This document shows positions 22,067 through 24,920 of a stretch of DNA of 24,920 bases, piece after piece. The notes below the pieces were generated by a model. That model made no database searches. It had not been told where the DNA came from and saw only the letters and a program-made list of their open reading frames with translations. This stretch comes from CALGFH01 sp045807325 (lineage in GTDB: Bacteria > Actinomycetota > CALGFH01): assembly GCA_045807325.1 (NCBI GenBank), contig JBJMHP010000216.1, forward strand, positions 1 to 24,920. The letters run 5' to 3'. Every line of letters begins with the position of its first letter. Position 1 is the first letter of the stretch. The position numbers and the translations under genes were made by a program.

Positions 22067-22254
22067 TTAGCGAGCCGGGCGAGCGGGGGCGGGGGCCGGG
22101 GCGGCCACTTCGGCCTCCTCGGCCCCGAGGCCGGTGAGCGACCGCACCCGCAGCTCCTCGGACCGTTCCTCGGAGGCACGCTCCCTGGAGAGCTTGGGTG
22201 CCGAGCCAGGCGGCCCACAACCGAGGATCGGGGTCAGGATGTAGAAGTGCCCCT
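22067..22254 (-). pseudogene. Possible C-terminal coding remnant downstream of tnpB
   Basis: This minus-strand frame (KGHFYILTPILGCGPPG... ending APAPARPAR and TAA) keeps strong G/C third positions and a protein-like, charged then Ala/Pro-rich composition, with no start of its own outside tnpB. It may be the end of an older gene cut by the transposon, or simply the right end and guide-RNA region of the element. I do not recognise the protein. Confidence 0.25.
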
Positions 22255-23646
22255 TCAGGCAACGTGCGACTGCTTGGACGGCGCTGCCTGATCCTCGCCA
22301 GCCACAGGGTTGGACCCCGCAGCCAGCGAGCGACACCCAGCAGCGCCTTTTGGTGCCGGTGGGTGGCCCCGGGCCGGGCAGGACCGACGCCGGTCATACA
22401 GGTGGCGGCGCCGGTCACGCCGTGCCGGCACGATGCCGGCCCGACGGTGCTCCACGAGCACAGGAAACGTCGCGCTCGTGCCTCCGCCGCCACCCTTGGC
22501 GGCGATGTTGTGGGCACCCACCAGATCCCGGTGCCCCTCGAACCCGCACCCGCGGCAGCGGAACCGGCGCCCTCGTGGTTTGGGGACTCGCCGACGGCAG
22601 GCCGGACAGGTGGAGGAGCTGCCCCGCTCGTCCACCAGCCGTACCACGATACCGGCGTGTTCGGCCTTGTCGCGCAGTGCCAGCAGCAGGTGGGTGCGGT
22701 GCCACTGCCGCAGCCGCAGGTTGTGGGCCCGACCGGCGTCCCGGTCGGTGATGCCTCTAGGGTCACCTACCAGCAGGAGGCTGACACGCTGCTGGACGGC
22801 GACGGCGATGACCCGCTTAGCGGCCTCATGCTGGGCCTGGTGGATGCGGCGGCGATGACGGGCCTCCACCCTGCGCTGTCGGGCACGATGCCGCCGCCAG
22901 CGGCGCGAGCCCCGCTGCCCCGGTTTGGGGGCCCGGCGGGCCGCCTTGGCCTGCCGGGCCTGCTGATCGCGCAGGTGCAGATAGTTCTCGGCGCGGATCG
23001 CCCGCCCAGAGACCAATAGCCCGTCACCGTTCGCCACGACCGCATACGGGTGGATGATGCCAAGATCCACCCCCGCCATGCGGGCCGGGTCCAGGTCGTG
23101 GTGCTGGACGGGGATCGCGGCGGTGACCGCCAGCCATAGCCGCCCGCTGTCGTGCAGCAGGGTGACCGCCCGCACCTGCTCGGCCGGGTAGGGGATCGGA
23201 CGGGCGAGCCGCACCCACAGCGTCGGACAGCCCTGTCTGACCGGCAGCCGCACTCGCTGTCCTTCGATGAGGAACGTGCCGTGGTAGAAACGGATCGGGA
23301 CCAGGGCGCGTTTGCGCCGCGGGAAGCGGGCGTCTTCACCGTTCCTGCGGCGCTTGGCCGCCTCATGCCAGGCGTCGGCGTAGCGGTGCACCACCGACCG
23401 CGCCCCCGCAACGGACAGCTCCCCAAAGCTGCCGACCGCGGTCAGTTCCCGGCAGAGCGCTGGGTAGCCGGCGACTGGCGGGTCGGCCCGCTGAAGGCGC
23501 TGCCGGTTCAAGTCAAGCAGCCATGCCCATACGTCCCCTGCGGAGCGCAGCAGCCGGTAGCAGCGATCGGCCCGGTGGCGGGTGAGACGCAGCCGGATGT
23601 GGGCGGTTCGGTGCACCAGTCGCGAAGCAACGTCGAGGTCCTCCAT
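22255..23646 (-). CDS. tnpB: TnpB (IS200/IS605-type RNA-guided nuclease), solitary
   Basis: The 463-residue protein (from the ATG at 23646; a TTG at 23685 is the longer option) has the TnpB layout. An N-terminal wedge region is followed by RuvC-I AGVDLGIIHPYAV (Asp194), an Arg-rich bridge-like helix, a zinc finger with Cys347, 350, 364 and 367, and RuvC-III HRDLVGAHNIA (Asp374). At the RuvC-II position the usual E-D-L is LLVGDPRGI, so the catalytic Glu is missing there. Glu340 in LVDERGSS, just before the zinc finger, may replace it. An 80-residue Arg/Gly/Pro-rich tail follows the RuvC-III motif, where guide-RNA sequence overlaps the gene in this family. No TnpA is present. Third-position GC is lower than in flanking genes, in line with transfer. 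Confidence 0.88.
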   Translation of the reverse strand: MEDLDVASRLVHRTAHIRLRLTRHRADRCYRLLRSAGDVWAWLLDLNRQRLQRADPPVAGYPALCRELTAVGSFGELSVAGARSVVHRYADAWHEAAKRRRNGEDARFPRRKRALVPIRFYHGTFLIEGQRVRLPVRQGCPTLWVRLARPIPYPAEQVRAVTLLHDSGRLWLAVTAAIPVQHHDLDPARMAGVDLGIIHPYAVVANGDGLLVSGRAIRAENYLHLRDQQARQAKAARRAPKPGQRGSRRWRRHRARQRRVEARHRRRIHQAQHEAAKRVIAVAVQQRVSLLLVGDPRGITDRDAGRAHNLRLRQWHRTHLLLALRDKAEHAGIVVRLVDERGSSSTCPACRRRVPKPRGRRFRCRGCGFEGHRDLVGAHNIAAKGGGGGTSATFPVLVEHRRAGIVPARRDRRRHLYDRRRSCPARGHPPAPKGAAGCRSLAAGSNPVAGEDQAAPSKQSHVA

Positions 23647-24008
23647 ATCGAACTGATGTTCGCCCGAAGGTGGGACGCCGGTCAAGGCCGAGCATCGCTA
23701 CTGTGGAAGGACGGGGCCGAGGATTCGCCCAGCCGCGCCTCACCAATGCCTTCTGGCCATGGACACCGTATCCGGCGCAATTACCACGTACTGCGGCTTG
23801 GATAGTGATAGATGTCGCCCGACGCGCCCGATACCATTGAGTCTCCAGAGGCTGGGAGCTGCCATGACAAAGGCGAACAGCGGGCGCGCGGCATCGCATG
23901 CCGCAGCCATGGGGTCCCCGCCGGACAACTGGACCCGATCGAGTACGGCGCTCCTCACGACTGTCGAGGCCAGGGTTGGCTGCGGAGAGCGGCTGGGCGG
24001 CGGTGGAG
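23647..24008. other. 362-bp region between tnpB and the short hypothetical gene
   Basis: No convincing gene is seen. Plus-strand frames here encode short peptides (for example 56 codons from the ATG at 23864, which has GGGAG before it, or 66 codons from 23812) without family features. GC content drops around 23760-23840. It probably holds the left end of the tnpB element and the promoter of the next gene, but I could not place an end or target site. Confidence 0.4.
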
Positions 24009-24320
24009 ATGACGCAGCAATACCTCGCCGGTGAGCTGTCACTGCGCCTGGCGCGGTTGCAGGCCGTCGCTACGAACCAGGCGTCCGTGCGTGAGGTCGC
24101 GCACCTGCGTCGAGAGGTGGAGACTGGGCCGCTCACGGCACTGGCCTCTGTGGTGATGCGTGCGTTGGCACTGACCGACAGGCTGTGCTGGGACTTGCTC
24201 GACCGCGGCAACGCTGCGGCGTTCTCCCAGCAGGCCACAATCAGCGCCGAGCTGCGCGATTTCGGCGTCTGCGCCGGCCTGCTGGAAGAGCGGGCAGAGC
24301 GGCCGCCCTACTCGGCCTGA
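24009..24320 (+). CDS. Small conserved-looking hypothetical protein
   Basis: The 103-residue, mostly helical protein begins MTQQYLAGELSLRLARLQAVA and contains VREVAHLRREVETGPLTAL and FGVCAGLLEERA. The pattern resembles short uncharacterised actinobacterial proteins, but I cannot name a family or function. The ATG at 24009 is preferred; GTG at 24003 is two codons upstream. The frame is open to 23898, where the composition looks non-coding. Its last 13 bp overlap the end of the convergent acetyl-CoA synthetase gene. Confidence 0.6.
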   Translation: MTQQYLAGELSLRLARLQAVATNQASVREVAHLRREVETGPLTALASVVMRALALTDRLCWDLLDRGNAAAFSQQATISAELRDFGVCAGLLEERAERPPYSA

Positions 24321-24920
24321 CCGAACCTCTTGATCTCCTCTACCTCTTCTGGCGTCAGCTCGCGCGGGGCCTCGCCGCTGGCCACCTTCTCGCTCTGGAC
24401 CTGGTGGCGGATGTCGTCGACGATCTCCGGGTTCGCCAGCGTGGTCACGTCCCCGACATCGGCGAAGTTGGAGATGCTGGCGATCACCCTGCGCATGATC
24501 TTCCCGGAGCGGGTCTTTGGCATGTCCGAGACGATCCAGACCTTCTTGGGTCGGGCGATCTTGCCGATCTCGGTCTCGAGTGCCTTGCTCACCTTCTGCT
24601 CGATGTCGCCGCTCGGCGTAATCCCCGGCTTCAGTGCCACGTACATCTCGACGGCCCGGCCGCGCAGCTCGTCCATCACCGGGACCGCGGCGGCCTCGGC
24701 GACCTCCTCGACGGTGATGCACGCCGACTCCAGCTCCTTGGTCCCCAGGCGGTGCCCGGCCACGTTGATCACATCATCGACCCGGCCGAGGATCCGGAAG
24801 TAGCCGTCGGCCGCCTGGACGGCGCCGTCACCGGCGAAGTACGGCCAGTCGTGCCAGTCGGTGCTGTCCTTGTTCCGGCAGTACTTCTCGTAGTAGGTCT
24901 GCACGAACCGCTCGGGCTGA
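24308..24920 (-). CDS. acsA: AMP-forming acetyl-CoA synthetase, C-terminal part (5' truncated by window)
   Basis: About 203 C-terminal residues are visible and the frame continues past the right edge (QPERF before VQTYYEKYC). Hallmarks of Acs are GDGAVQAADGYFRILGRVDDVINVAGHRLGTKELESA, which includes the hinge region, and MPKTRSGKIMRR with the catalytic Lys of P-K-T-R-S-G-K (codon at 24500-24502). This Lys completes the adenylation step and is the site acetylated by AcuA or Pat and cleared by AcuC or CobB. The tail after the STL/NPEIVDDIR-like end is longer and charged (REL TPEEVEEIKRFGQAE). It shares a window with an AcuB and AcuC-AcuA set, a likely regulator of its activity. Confidence 0.93.
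   Translation of the reverse strand, partial: QPERFVQTYYEKYCRNKDSTDWHDWPYFAGDGAVQAADGYFRILGRVDDVINVAGHRLGTKELESACITVEEVAEAAAVPVMDELRGRAVEMYVALKPGITPSGDIEQKVSKALETEIGKIARPKKVWIVSDMPKTRSGKIMRRVIASISNFADVGDVTTLANPEIVDDIRHQVQSEKVASGEAPRELTPEEVEEIKRFGQAE

Noticed and set aside
23759..24034. 91-codon plus-strand frame upstream of the small hypothetical gene
   Set aside because: No ribosome site at its start, no family features, and it overlaps the better-supported gene at 24009 in another frame.

Overview
The window is very GC-rich, with strong G/C preference at third codon positions, frequent GTG/TTG starts, many ATGA/GTGA overlaps and several probably leaderless genes. Together with a Nur-like Fur regulator, an Eis-type acetyltransferase, the CtaG/CopC-CopD copper genes and a vanadium-haloperoxidase-like PAP2 protein, this points to a high-GC actinobacterium. 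I cannot name a genus. No rRNA, tRNA or CRISPR array was seen.

Region 1 (1-5404): the 3' end of a PAP2/vanadium haloperoxidase-like gene faces a leftward set: nth (endonuclease III), acuB (CBS-CBS-ACT), a fused AcuC-AcuA protein (HDAC-type deacetylase joined to a GNAT acetyltransferase), and a HATPase-domain membrane protein. A divergent SGNH hydrolase follows. In Bacillus, AcuA and AcuC acetylate and deacetylate acetyl-CoA synthetase. The C-terminus of such a synthetase, with its acetylatable lysine motif, lies at the right edge (24308-24920).

Region 2 (5484-14888): ten leftward genes spaced from 4-bp overlaps to a 74-bp gap form a probable operon. It encodes two small membrane or secreted proteins, a CopC-CopD fusion with extra C-terminal extracellular domains, a DUF4399-like lipoprotein, a CPBP intramembrane protease, an orphan LivJ-type lipoprotein, two unassigned membrane proteins, CtaG and a methyltransferase. 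The theme is copper entry and delivery to a respiratory oxidase at the membrane, with several uncharacterised partners. A divergent ArsR-type regulator plus SRPBCC protein (14966-16401) shares a short intergenic region containing an AT-rich inverted repeat.

Region 3 (16444-20740): an ECF metal transporter (cbiM, PDGLE protein, cbiQ, cbiO), then an M23-peptidase lipoprotein, then a Fur-family regulator resembling Nur. TTGCAA-type boxes lie upstream of both cbiM and the regulator, which suggests nickel control of the transporter.

Region 4 (20784-24920): an Eis-like N-acetyltransferase, a possible coding remnant, a solitary TnpB with an unusual RuvC-II motif, a short hypothetical gene, and the acetyl-CoA synthetase end.

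A dispersed repeat of about 60-75 bp occurs three times (10976, 12842, 19222). Two copies lie in frame inside protein genes, in different reading frames.
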